Positions 35,794-43,943 of a stretch of DNA of 64,000 nucleotides are shown in pieces. Under the pieces are notes generated by a model. The model was given only the letters and a program-made list of their open reading frames with translations. It searched no databases and was not told where the DNA came from. Every line of letters begins with the position of its first letter. Position 1 is the stretch's first letter. A program made the translations under genes and the position numbers. This DNA comes from Bacillota bacterium (lineage in GTDB: Bacteria; Bacillota; Clostridia; Lachnospirales; Lachnospiraceae). The stretch lies in NCBI GenBank assembly GCA_023386815.1, contig JAEWIZ010000023.1, positions 143,609 through 207,608 on the forward strand, read 5' to 3'.

Positions 35794-36305
35794 ATATATT
35801 CCTTCCTTTCAACTGAAAGAGTAATTAGGCAATTGCGTAATCGCCTCGTAAGTGATTTCTTACATCTTATATAATTCTCAAAAAGTGTAGCAGAATTGTA
35901 AATGAATAAGATGGATGTTACTTGATCGTTTTCATTATTATTCTTATGTAAATGATATCTTACCAATGCTCAATATTCAATAGTTTTCTGTTTGGATTCA
36001 GAGCTTTCTATATGTACCACACCAAAAATACGTTTCGGTAGCTATTGAATCCTGCATTGCTTACCTCAACTGTCTGGATCATCATCTATCGTTTGCAGTC
36101 ACATTATAGTTCTTTAAATATCTATTATATATCTCTCTTAAGAAACTATAAGATGAATCAGCTCGCTAATTCATCTTACATAAATAAAGGTGCTAAGATT
36201 AGCATCTCAACACCTTCACATTTTTTATTTTATTATAAATCGTAAGTTCTCACGGTCATAACACTCCTGGTGTCAATAAGCATAGAACCATCTACTCCTT
36301 TAATT
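35794..36305. other. 512-bp intergenic region, no gene supported
   Basis: AT-rich leader of the LDH gene. It contains, on the minus strand at about 35958-35990, GAAAACTATTGAATATTGAG, reminiscent of the ~60-bp repeats at 29-32 kb. Near 36188-36232 AAGGTG...CACCTT is followed by a T-rich tract on the plus strand, a weak terminator-like structure. A 66-codon open frame at 36045 has no ribosome binding site or recognisable product. Confidence 0.5.
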
Positions 36306-38108
36306 TCACTTATAATTATCATATAGGGTAGAAGTGCAGCCCATGCTTTCATGACCGTAATGATCAGGAATCGCTGCATCCGATTTAAGAAAATAATCAT
36401 ATCTGAGACCATGGCCTGTAGGATCATCCCAGGTCACATCAACATTATACCAATTTCCATCTAAGAATACTTGATTCCAGCCATGCTCCATTTTCGCAGA
36501 TATAATAAACTCGGTGGGAATACCTATAAAATCCACGAACATTTGATAGGTCAGGGAATACCCATTGCAGACACAGGTTCCATAAGTTAAGGTATCTGAG
36601 ATACTATAGTTGCTGAAGGTATAATCATAGTCTAAGTTATTCACCATCCAATCATGAATCTTTTTCAATTTTGTAAAATCAGAATCTGAGGCCGTAACCT
36701 GAGACATGCAATCTACTACCTTAGCATACATCTTCTTTGTGTTTTCAGAATAAAGCCACATCGATTGATTATGGCGATATGCCAATTTGAGAATTAGGGC
36801 GTCAGTGTCCGCTTCAAAGGTTGAATAAAACGGATTCCCACGTAGCACTGTTTTACTTTCATCGCAAATAATATCCACTTTCAATGCACAATCTGTAAAG
36901 GCATATTGTTCCATTTCAACATTAGACTCAAAGGATATTGTATTCAGATTAAAACAGTCTGTGAAGGCACCTTTTTCAAGGTAACTTTTCTTAAGAAACA
37001 TAACCGTCTCTAAACCGCTGGAGGAAATAGCCTCTGACTTCAGCTTTGCTTCCCCCTGAAAGGTAATACTCTTAAGCGAATCGGAAAGAGAAATTGCATT
37101 CTTATTAAGCACTGCATCATCCTGGAAGGTTATCTGTTTGAGACTCTCACACATAGAAACTGCCTCTACCCCCAAATTAGCCTTGCCTGAAAAGGTTATC
37201 TCCTCTACGACAGTATCTTCAATTGCATTCTTTTTTAGGGTTGCATCTCCCTGAAAGGTGATACGTTTCAGCTTTTCACATTCGATAATCGCTTCGCCCT
37301 CTATTAAAGTATTGCCTTTAAATGTCAGCTCCGAAATTTCAGCATAATGCAAACCATTAAAACCAATTGTGGCATCTGTCTGAAAGATTAAGGATTTCAA
37401 TTTGCTGCATCCAGCTATTGCATTTGCTTCTAAAGTAACCTTGCCCTGCAGATCCAGATTAGTTAACTTTTCGCAGGAAATAAAGGCATATTTGCCGATA
37501 GTTGCAGAACCCTTCACCGTAATCCTCGTTGCAGTACATTCCTCAAAAGCTGATTCTCCTATCGAAGTAATATTACTCCCAAGTACCACTATATCTACTT
37601 TTGCCTTCTCAAAGGCATGACTGCTTATTCCGGTAACCTTGATTCCAGCAACCGTGTCAGGAATCACAAGCTTTGTCGGTAACTTTGATTTTGAATTGTA
37701 GCCAGCCACGGTTAAGGTCTTGCCATTAAAATAGTAATTAAACGGTGTAACATTAACTGTAAACTTCTTTTTTAGCTTGCCGTTAATATATTGTGAGATA
37801 ACAGCTTTACCTACCTTTTTTGAACGTACTTCACCATTCTTTATTACAGCAACACTTTCATCAGAGGACTTGTAGGTAAATTTCACCCAATCCCACATTT
37901 GTATGCTGTCTCTGTAAGTCATATAATCCGTTGTAACTTCAAGAACATCATTTACACCCATAATATAGGTTGAAGCATTAATTTTATTGGTATCCGCCCG
38001 GGCTGTGTTTGCCGGAGCCAACATAACAATAAGTGCTATCAGAATAACCGTTTTTAATATCGTAGATGCTACCGTGAAATGTGTTGCCTTGATTTTTGAT
38101 GTCTTCAT
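36306..38108 (-). CDS. Secreted BspA-repeat protein with C-terminal transglutaminase-like domain
   Basis: 600 residues. Signal peptide at 10-40 (TVILIALIVMLAPANTARAD). A Big2-like segment at 45-125 (FTYKSSDESVAVIKNGEVRSKKVGKAVIS), then about a dozen BspA/LRR_5-like repeats, unusual in containing many 'ITFQGDATLKKNAI' variants, then a transglutaminase-like domain at about 470-600 with Cys in YGTCVCNGYS, His in EHGWNQV and Asp in VDVTWDD, the cysteine-protease-type triad. It may cleave or crosslink peptides at the cell surface. GAGGGAGC precedes the ATG; the longer in-frame opening to 38225 lacks a site. Confidence 0.85.
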   Translation of the reverse strand: MKTSKIKATHFTVASTILKTVILIALIVMLAPANTARADTNKINASTYIMGVNDVLEVTTDYMTYRDSIQMWDWVKFTYKSSDESVAVIKNGEVRSKKVGKAVISQYINGKLKKKFTVNVTPFNYYFNGKTLTVAGYNSKSKLPTKLVIPDTVAGIKVTGISSHAFEKAKVDIVVLGSNITSIGESAFEECTATRITVKGSATIGKYAFISCEKLTNLDLQGKVTLEANAIAGCSKLKSLIFQTDATIGFNGLHYAEISELTFKGNTLIEGEAIIECEKLKRITFQGDATLKKNAIEDTVVEEITFSGKANLGVEAVSMCESLKQITFQDDAVLNKNAISLSDSLKSITFQGEAKLKSEAISSSGLETVMFLKKSYLEKGAFTDCFNLNTISFESNVEMEQYAFTDCALKVDIICDESKTVLRGNPFYSTFEADTDALILKLAYRHNQSMWLYSENTKKMYAKVVDCMSQVTASDSDFTKLKKIHDWMVNNLDYDYTFSNYSISDTLTYGTCVCNGYSLTYQMFVDFIGIPTEFIISAKMEHGWNQVFLDGNWYNVDVTWDDPTGHGLRYDYFLKSDAAIPDHYGHESMGCTSTLYDNYK

Positions 38109-38337
38109 AACTAAAGCTCCCTCATTCGTATGTTTTTTAGGTAAAGAATTACCCAATGTTTTTTTATATCTCCATCTTGATAGAAATACCCTTGAAACTA
38201 CATCGATAACCCTATAACAAACCATTTTACATAATATCCCCTTTTATGTCAAACTTCGGTACTAGGCTCCAACAAAGTAACATATAGAACTATAACACTT
38301 TCAAGATCCCAGTATTTAGCAGCTTTGGATGCTAAAA

Positions 38338-38364
38338 AAGTAGCAGGGTCCTTCCCTGCTACTT
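38338..38364 (-). terminator. Terminator of the 38435-39142 gene
   Basis: Eleven-bp perfect stem AAGTAGCAGGG / CCCTGCTACTT with a 5-nt loop, followed on the minus strand by TTTTTT. The rest of the 326-bp gap up to 38434 shows nothing else. Confidence 0.9.
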
Positions 38365-38434
38365 AAAATCAGTAATAATCGTTATTCTTTTGATACAGCA
38401 CTATAGGCTTTCAATAGGTAATATTTATCATTTA

Positions 38435-39142
38435 TTATGATAATTCATTTAAATATTCTACTAATTGCTTTAAGGAAGAATCCTCCTTGATAGCTGCTGC
38501 TAACTTTTTGTTTACTTCTTCAATAATTGACTTTAGCTCATCCTCTGAGGCAATTTGATTAATATACTCTGTTACGCTATCTTCATTCGGTGTATTGTTG
38601 ATCAGAAGTTCACCGGTATCATCCTTACTTACAATCAGCACACTCATTCCAGGTACCAGAGTTTCTACCTTCTTAAGCTTTATATTATAGGTTGTGAATA
38701 CAATATAGCTTCCTTCTGTTTGGCCTGGTTTTATAATTTCCTTAATATCTTCATACTTCTCAATGATCTCTTTTTTTCGATCGAATAGCTGCTGACCCTT
38801 TTTCTTATCTTCTTTGGTTCTTGAGGTTAAAATATCAATATTATAAGTTCCTGTCAAATCAAAATATTTATCAACTAAGATTTTAATATCATTTTCAACC
38901 GCTTGATCTTCTACCACCTCTGCACTTTCAACCATAGACTTTGCATTGACATCAGTTTCCTTAGAAGCGGAAAACATCTGACTCTCATCACTTACAGCAC
39001 TTTCGGTGCTGGCAACCTCAGAACTTATTTCTATATTAGTGTCATCCTTTTTATTCCCTTTTTGATTTACGGAATACAAGCTTACGGCTATTATAATGGC
39101 CACAAGTCCTAAGCCAAGTAAATATTTCTTATTCTTTGTCAT
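38435..39142 (-). CDS. Membrane-anchored protein, unknown function
   Basis: 235 residues: short basic N-terminus, helix at 7-24 (YLLGLGLVAIIIAVSLY), an acidic Ser/Glu linker to about 80, then a 150-residue extracytoplasmic domain beginning DIKILVDKYFDLTGTYNIDIL. This has the alpha+beta pattern of NTF2-like domains seen in Lachnospiraceae exported proteins, but I cannot name the family firmly. AAAGGGAC lies upstream of the ATG. It follows the NlpC/P60 gene by 92 bp in the same direction and ends at a strong terminator, so the two may be one operon serving the envelope. Confidence 0.7.
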   Translation of the reverse strand: MTKNKKYLLGLGLVAIIIAVSLYSVNQKGNKKDDTNIEISSEVASTESAVSDESQMFSASKETDVNAKSMVESAEVVEDQAVENDIKILVDKYFDLTGTYNIDILTSRTKEDKKKGQQLFDRKKEIIEKYEDIKEIIKPGQTEGSYIVFTTYNIKLKKVETLVPGMSVLIVSKDDTGELLINNTPNEDSVTEYINQIASEDELKSIIEEVNKKLAAAIKEDSSLKQLVEYLNELS

Positions 39143-39234
39143 TCATGTCCCTTTCATCAACTAATTATAATTAAATAATTACGAAACCCATCACTGCTGC
39201 TATTTTTCATACAATAGCGTTTCGTATTGCCTAA

Positions 39235-40407
39235 TTAATTAATATAGCTAACTGCCTTAATTGGCGTTCTATAATTGTAGCTGGTTATTCTGATACCGGT
39301 CTCAGGACTGCTTGCACTGATTACTTTTCCGTTACCAATATAAATTGCTACATGATTAATGGAGCCACCCCTAGCGTAAAATACTAAGTCTCCCGGCTGA
39401 AGATCACTAATGGAGATTCTTCTTCCACTTACAGCTTGTGATCTGGAGGTTCTAGGAATACTGATACCAAAATTCCTGAACACGGATTGAGTAAAGCCAG
39501 AGCAATCTGTTCCGTTTGTCAAGCTTGTCCCACCCCATACATATGGGTTACCTTCGTATTTCAATGCAAATTGCACGATACTATTCCTTAAAGAAGAATT
39601 AGTGGAACTACCGGAGTTACTGGAACTACCGGAGCTACTGGAACTACCGGAACTACTGGAGTTACTGGAACTACTACTATTATTTTGTGTCGAAGCAGAT
39701 CCTTGTCCTGCATTCCCGGTCTGCTCCGTATGTAATGCGGCCTGCTCTTCTTCCAATCGTTCTTGTTCTTCTTCGATTGATACAGCCTCTTCAAATTCTG
39801 TTTTCACTTCAACATAATCCTTGGATAAATAGCCAGTTTTGTTTCCTTCGTAAGCTATTTTTACCCATCCATCCAACTCTTTTTTTACAGCATATTCATC
39901 ACCAACTGCAAATAGTGTTAAGACCTCCGAATCAGTATTAGCTTCTTTTCGTACTTTTAACGTGGTTGTATTAATAACAGCAACACGAGTACCCAGCTTA
40001 CTTACAAGCTTTAGAGCATCTGCTCCCGTGATTAAAAATTCACCTTTAATATAGCCTGTAACCGAACCTGACTTTACTTTATACCAGTCACCTTCCTGAC
40101 CAAGAATTCTGGCTGCGGAATTATTGTATAACTTCCCAAGGATGTCACCTTCCTCACTTGGAGAATTTCTAATATTAACATAATCCGTTACCTGAGCAAA
40201 GCCAATATTTTGATATTGTTCTGAATAGTCACTTTCGATATAATTTTTAAAATTAATATTTTCATCTTCGTCACTGACATAATAATTATTTAAAACCAGA
40301 TCAATTCCTGCTAATGGTATTTCTTCAGCTTTAACATTCATTGGTTGCCCTGCCAGCACGAACAATCCAAGAACACAACCTGAAATTATCAAATGTTTTT
40401 TAATCAC
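39235..40407 (-). CDS. SH3b-NlpC/P60 peptidoglycan endopeptidase
   Basis: 390 residues. Signal peptide ending near VKAEE, two bacterial SH3 domains (NIRNSPSEEGDILGKL at about 75-135, LKVRKEANTDSEVLTLF at about 145-205), a Glu-rich coil, a Ser/Gly/Asn linker at about 235-275, and an NlpC/P60 domain with Cys in TDCSGFTQSVF, His in INHVAIYIG and a third polar residue downstream. It hydrolyses D-Glu-diaminopimelate bonds in peptidoglycan. Start: a GTG directly behind GGAGGT; the in-frame TTG four codons earlier overlaps that site. An upstream promoter and paired TTTGTTACAAA sites suggest specific control. Confidence 0.92.
   Translation of the reverse strand: MIKKHLIISGCVLGLFVLAGQPMNVKAEEIPLAGIDLVLNNYYVSDEDENINFKNYIESDYSEQYQNIGFAQVTDYVNIRNSPSEEGDILGKLYNNSAARILGQEGDWYKVKSGSVTGYIKGEFLITGADALKLVSKLGTRVAVINTTTLKVRKEANTDSEVLTLFAVGDEYAVKKELDGWVKIAYEGNKTGYLSKDYVEVKTEFEEAVSIEEEQERLEEEQAALHTEQTGNAGQGSASTQNNSSSSSNSSSSGSSSSSGSSSNSGSSTNSSLRNSIVQFALKYEGNPYVWGGTSLTNGTDCSGFTQSVFRNFGISIPRTSRSQAVSGRRISISDLQPGDLVFYARGGSINHVAIYIGNGKVISASSPETGIRITSYNYRTPIKAVSYIN
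39604..39675. repeat. 18-bp coding tandem repeat (Ser-rich linker)
   Basis: Four 18-nt units of the form GGAACTACCGGAGTTACT, the first three almost identical, encoding Ser/Gly-rich SSSGSS-like units of the linker of the NlpC/P60 protein. Copy number may vary between strains by slippage, in frame. Confidence 0.8.
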
Positions 40408-40424
40408 ATTTACCTCCAATGCTA

Positions 40425-40455
40425 TTTGTTACAAAATTATTAAATTTGTTACAAA
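40425..40455. promoter_or_regulatory. Two TTTGTTACAAA sites, candidate operator
   Basis: The identical 11-mer, itself palindromic at its ends, occurs at 40425-40435 and 40445-40455, start to start 20 bp apart (about two helical turns). On the minus strand each gives TGTAAC, the half-site type bound by WalR (TGTWAH), although WalR half-sites are normally 11 bp apart. They lie between the promoter and the start of the NlpC/P60 gene. Confidence 0.45.
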
Positions 40456-40471
40456 CTTGTTATAATACACT

Positions 40472-40499
40472 ATTATACAGCTTTACTGGAAAAGTTCAA
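40472..40499 (-). promoter_or_regulatory. Sigma-A-type promoter of the NlpC/P60 gene
   Basis: Minus strand: -35 TTGAAC (40494-40499), 16-bp spacer, -10 TATAAT (40472-40477). The start would be near 40465, giving a leader of about 58 nt containing both TTTGTTACAAA sites. Confidence 0.6.
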
Positions 40500-40616
40500 G
40501 CTAAAATGGCTATAAAATAATAGGTAATTATTGGTATTTGCATCCAAAAGCCGTTTATTGTCGATTTTTGTAACATATGGTAAAACCTTGGAATATATTG
40601 TATCGAGGTGATAAAT

Positions 40617-41285
40617 ATGACATTTGATGATATTTGGAAGGCAAATAGAATGGACATCTCAGAAGAAAATATAGGATCTACTGAGATTCCTTCCCCTGAA
40701 TTAGTAGCAAAAACAAATCGTTTTTATAAAATTCCTATTTTTTTAAGCCATCCAACCAGCACTACCATGAACAATCTCCAGATAAGCTTTTTAATCCGCC
40801 TAATGAATGAGTTAAAAAAAGAGCTCCTATTTCCACGTACTCTGCCTAATACCGAACAGTATCCGGAGTCAACAATGACAAGTATCCGACGAATGGTTAA
40901 TTCCAGTTATGGTATGCTTACCTTAAATTTGGCTAGAAGAAAAGTAAGAGTAATAGAAACCAATGGTGCAACTGTATTTAACAACGATATCGGTAGAGAA
41001 TATTGGACCGGCTCCACCTTCTCTTTTATCGAACCGGCAATGGCTTACCAACGCGGTCTTCCTGAGTTATTTATTACAGAAGCTTTAGTTTCGGAGCAGG
41101 ACGTGAATCAGCAAGGAGGAATTTTTCCATTTCGTGTATTAATATGGGATTCCTCAAAAGGAATTGACTATTTCTTTGAAAGCGTGGAGTGGAAAGAAAT
41201 GTTACAAAATTGGTCTGCGGAGGTTAGAAGCGGTTATTATATTCAAACGAAATCCGAGTATGATTACACTGGTGAAAACCAATAG
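40617..41285 (+). CDS. Orphan cytosolic protein, possibly deoxyribosyltransferase/TIR-like fold
   Basis: 222 residues without signal or membrane segment. Residues 38-160 have a Rossmann-like pattern: strand IPIFLSHPTS, helix, RTLP, then IRRMVNSSYGMLTLNL, and EPAMAYQRGLPELFITE. The order (hydrophobic strand + S/H-rich turn, 'I...S.GML.L' strand, E-x-A...G-L-P-x-x-F) resembles nucleoside 2-deoxyribosyltransferase and TIR-like NAD-processing domains, where the Glu of E-x-A is catalytic. This is a pattern reading only; it could be an unrelated family. ATG chosen over an in-frame GTG three codons earlier because GAGGT is seven bases before it. No partner gene is adjacent. Confidence 0.6.
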   Translation: MTFDDIWKANRMDISEENIGSTEIPSPELVAKTNRFYKIPIFLSHPTSTTMNNLQISFLIRLMNELKKELLFPRTLPNTEQYPESTMTSIRRMVNSSYGMLTLNLARRKVRVIETNGATVFNNDIGREYWTGSTFSFIEPAMAYQRGLPELFITEALVSEQDVNQQGGIFPFRVLIWDSSKGIDYFFESVEWKEMLQNWSAEVRSGYYIQTKSEYDYTGENQ

Positions 41286-41346
41286 CTAGATCTTTGGCAG
41301 ATTTCTTAGAATAGATGAAATATGTGGCAGATAAATATGTGGTAAT

Positions 41347-41389
41347 AAAAAGGGCAGCGTCAATGATTCTTTCATTAAACATCTGCCCT
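41347..41389 (-). terminator. Terminator of the terC-like gene
   Basis: Seven-bp outer stem AGGGCAG / CTGCCCT with an inner AATGA / TCATT pairing, followed on the minus strand by TTTTTATT. It begins 28 bp after the TerC stop. Confidence 0.75.
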
Positions 41390-41416
41390 CTTACATTTTA
41401 CACTTGTATCAACTTA

Positions 41417-42244
41417 TTAAGTATTCTTCTCAGCCACGAAAACTATGGACGCTCCTATGCTTCCAGCCATCAAAGATAGGATGATTCCCAGTGATCTTTC
41501 CGGTGAGATATGTACCCCAAATATCATTACAAATAATTTTATTCCGGTAAAGATAAGTATTGCTGCTATGCCGTACTTTACAAAATGAAATTGCTCATGC
41601 ACTTTTCCTAATACAAAGTACAAATTTCTTAGACCTATGATAGCAAAAATGTTAGATGTAAATACAATAAAGGGATCAGTGCTGACTGAAAATATTGATG
41701 GTATTGAGTCTAGTGCAAAGATAATATCTGTAAGCTCAATTAATACCAAGATAACAAATAGTGGGGTTGCGTAAAGAACATTGTTTTTCTTAATAAAGAA
41801 TTTGTCTCCTTCCAATTGATCCGTGATCCGAAAGAACCTCCCTATGAATTGAATGATTCTGCTATTCTCATAATTAGTTCTTTCTTCCTTCTTAAACATC
41901 ATCTGAATGCCGCTGAGGATCAAGACAAATCCAAATACATTTAGCAGCCAATGAAAGGAATTAATGATCCTAATGCCAAGAACTATGAATATCAGCCTTA
42001 ATACAAAGGCTCCTGCAATCCCATAATTTAATACTCTCCTTTGATTGTTCTTAGTAATTCCAAAGCTGGAGAATATAACAATGAACAGGAATAGATTATC
42101 TATGCTAAGGCTCTGTTCAATAACAAAACCACTGATAAATTCCAAAGCCTTTACTCTTCCCAGAACGATAAATATTCCGATACAAAAGCATAGAGTTATA
42201 TCAAACCAAAACAACACCCATACAAAAGCCTTTTTTCCTGACAA
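41417..42244 (-). CDS. TerC/Alx family integral membrane protein
   Basis: 275 residues with about eight membrane helices. TerC-family signatures are EQSLSIDNLFLF, where the acidic residues are conserved, and ELTDIIFALDSIPSIFSV, then FAIIGLRNLYF and HFVKYGIAAILIFTGIKL. The family includes Mn2+ exporters and proteins that help metalate exported enzymes, and others named for tellurite resistance. The start is a TTG with GGAGG seven bases upstream. I looked for a yybP-ykoY manganese riboswitch in the leader and do not see one. Confidence 0.9.
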   Translation of the reverse strand: MSGKKAFVWVLFWFDITLCFCIGIFIVLGRVKALEFISGFVIEQSLSIDNLFLFIVIFSSFGITKNNQRRVLNYGIAGAFVLRLIFIVLGIRIINSFHWLLNVFGFVLILSGIQMMFKKEERTNYENSRIIQFIGRFFRITDQLEGDKFFIKKNNVLYATPLFVILVLIELTDIIFALDSIPSIFSVSTDPFIVFTSNIFAIIGLRNLYFVLGKVHEQFHFVKYGIAAILIFTGIKLFVMIFGVHISPERSLGIILSLMAGSIGASIVFVAEKNT

Positions 42245-42341
42245 AGTATTTCCTCCGACTCCTACGATAAAGTGATCCCTTATCTATATATATATGAACA
42301 AGTCTTCGAAATACTTCATCATTTCTTTATTTTAGCATCTT

Positions 42342-42470
42342 TTCATTAATTTTTACTTCACTTAAATTTTAACTTTATTTTTATATTTAACTTCATTTAA
42401 ATATTATTTCATCTTAAATTTCAAATCATTTTATATTTCAACTTATTTTTAAATTTCAACTTCATATTAA
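42342..42470. repeat. Degenerate AT-rich tandem repeat
   Basis: About six imperfect units of roughly 20 nt around AAATTTCAACTTCATTTT, in the gap between the TerC start and the terminator at 42479. Almost no G or C. It could bend DNA or act as an upstream element; no gene is supported here. Confidence 0.6.
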
Positions 42471-42478
42471 CAAAAAAA

Positions 42479-42526
42479 TGATAGTTATCCTAATCAAAAC
42501 TTCCCTTGACATTAGGATAACTATCA
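42479..42526 (-). terminator. Strong terminator of the LysM-GH18-like gene
   Basis: Sixteen-bp perfect stem (TGATAGTTATCCTAAT and its complement) with a 16-nt loop, followed on the minus strand by seven T. It begins only 4 bp after the stop codon. Confidence 0.93.
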
Positions 42527-42530
42527 GCTG

Positions 42531-43832
42531 TTAAGAATTACTTGGTTTAAAGCCTTCGTTTTCCAAGGTATTAACATTATACTCAGAATTGATCGCAAGC
42601 CAGGTCTGAGAATGATAATACATGATATTCCAAATAGCGATGCCGTACAAACCATATTCATCAACTAGTCGTAAAATAGCATTTACAGATCTAGCATCCT
42701 TAAACCAGACATAATGGTCTGCACCAGATATATTATAGTAGTAATAAGGCGTTTGAGTACCTTCATCGAATTCAATGGTGGAGCCGATTTGATTTGCTAA
42801 ATCCATTGCACTAGAATTTGATAAGGGTGCTCCTATTGTTTCTCCTTCAATGTAGGGAAGCTCCCAATCATAGGCGATTCTAGTCATTCCAATCATTATT
42901 TTCTCCGAAGGTATCTGGGTTATCACATATTCTAAGTATTCTCCAACATAATACGAACTAGTTTGATAAAGTTGGTCTATATGCCCTTCCTGCCATAAAT
43001 AAGTTATTAATATCACGAAATTTGAAGCTTTCCCAATCTCCGAATAATAAGGTTGAAAGTATGGATAGCCTATTTGGAACTTAAATGTATTTGGTGATAG
43101 TGATACGAAAACAACATACCCTTCCTCATTTAGCCGATTTGTTACCCTTGCTACAAACTCAGCATAGCCAGCCAAATCAGCTTGTAATATCTGTATGAAA
43201 GCCAAATTTACTCCCTTGTATCCCTTATCGTTCATAATTGTTAACATGTTATCGATTAATTTGTCCTGAATCCCCTGATTATTTAGGATGGAATGAGTTG
43301 TTGCATAACTTCCTCTCCCTGAATCAGACATTGCTGAAACAAACATAATTGGTGTCACATTGTATTCCAGCGCAATAGAAATAACCTCTGTATCATAAAT
43401 ATCCTGGATATTCCCGGATGGATCAACCCGGTAATTCAATATCGTTAAGTAGGTTAACGAGGGTAATGTTTTTCTTAGAATCTGTTCCTCAATAAATACA
43501 CTGGTATAACCCATTACATTAATGTTCTTATTCGTAGCATAGCTAATCACTAATTCCTGACCTGGATAAATGAAAGCCTTATTCGCTATTTCCGGATTAT
43601 TTCTTAACAGCTGATTTATCGAAATGCCGTATGTTTGTGCAATACTCTCGAGGCTATCTCCCCCTTTCACTGTGTAGGTTTGTTGCGGATGAACTATCAT
43701 AATCGCTTGACCAATGTTTGGTGTTGTTTTGGCAACCAATTCATTATCCATTTCTAACCGATTGAGCGAAATATTATTTTGCTGTGCAATTTCAGCAAGA
43801 CTTTCTCCCTTTTGAAAAATATGAATATCCAT
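42531..43832 (-). CDS. LysM-GH18-like protein (YaaH/SleL relative) with degenerate active site
   Basis: 433 residues, no signal peptide, as in spore-cortex and coat proteins YaaH/SleL, which are assembled from the mother cell. Two LysM domains (residues 2-47 and 51-96) bind peptidoglycan. Residues 102-430 are a GH18 barrel aligned with YaaH: VMGYTSVFIEEQ, LTYLTILNYRV, VTPIMFVSAMSD, GYKGVNL, NFVILITYLWQEG, GLYGIAIWNIMYY. The catalytic DGxNxDFE is KGVNLAFI here (206-213): both Asp and the Glu are replaced, so hydrolase activity is unlikely. It may be a structural spore or wall protein. AGGTG precedes the ATG. Confidence 0.87.
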   Translation of the reverse strand: MDIHIFQKGESLAEIAQQNNISLNRLEMDNELVAKTTPNIGQAIMIVHPQQTYTVKGGDSLESIAQTYGISINQLLRNNPEIANKAFIYPGQELVISYATNKNINVMGYTSVFIEEQILRKTLPSLTYLTILNYRVDPSGNIQDIYDTEVISIALEYNVTPIMFVSAMSDSGRGSYATTHSILNNQGIQDKLIDNMLTIMNDKGYKGVNLAFIQILQADLAGYAEFVARVTNRLNEEGYVVFVSLSPNTFKFQIGYPYFQPYYSEIGKASNFVILITYLWQEGHIDQLYQTSSYYVGEYLEYVITQIPSEKIMIGMTRIAYDWELPYIEGETIGAPLSNSSAMDLANQIGSTIEFDEGTQTPYYYYNISGADHYVWFKDARSVNAILRLVDEYGLYGIAIWNIMYYHSQTWLAINSEYNVNTLENEGFKPSNS

Positions 43833-43943
43833 AAAGGCACCTAATGGGCTTTTTATTAATATATGCTCAAAGAAGAAAAAAGTTTAAGATACCCAAATAA
43901 AACAATGCTTGGGTATCACACATGCTCTTTTTCAAATTATTCA

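Noticed and set aside
36045..36245. 66-codon plus-strand open frame in the LDH upstream region.
   Set aside because: No ribosome binding site, composition like the AT-rich intergenic DNA, and no similarity that I recognise.
42245..42478. Possible yybP-ykoY manganese riboswitch upstream of the TerC gene.
   Set aside because: The region is almost pure AT repeat sequence; the conserved G-rich and paired elements of that riboswitch are absent.
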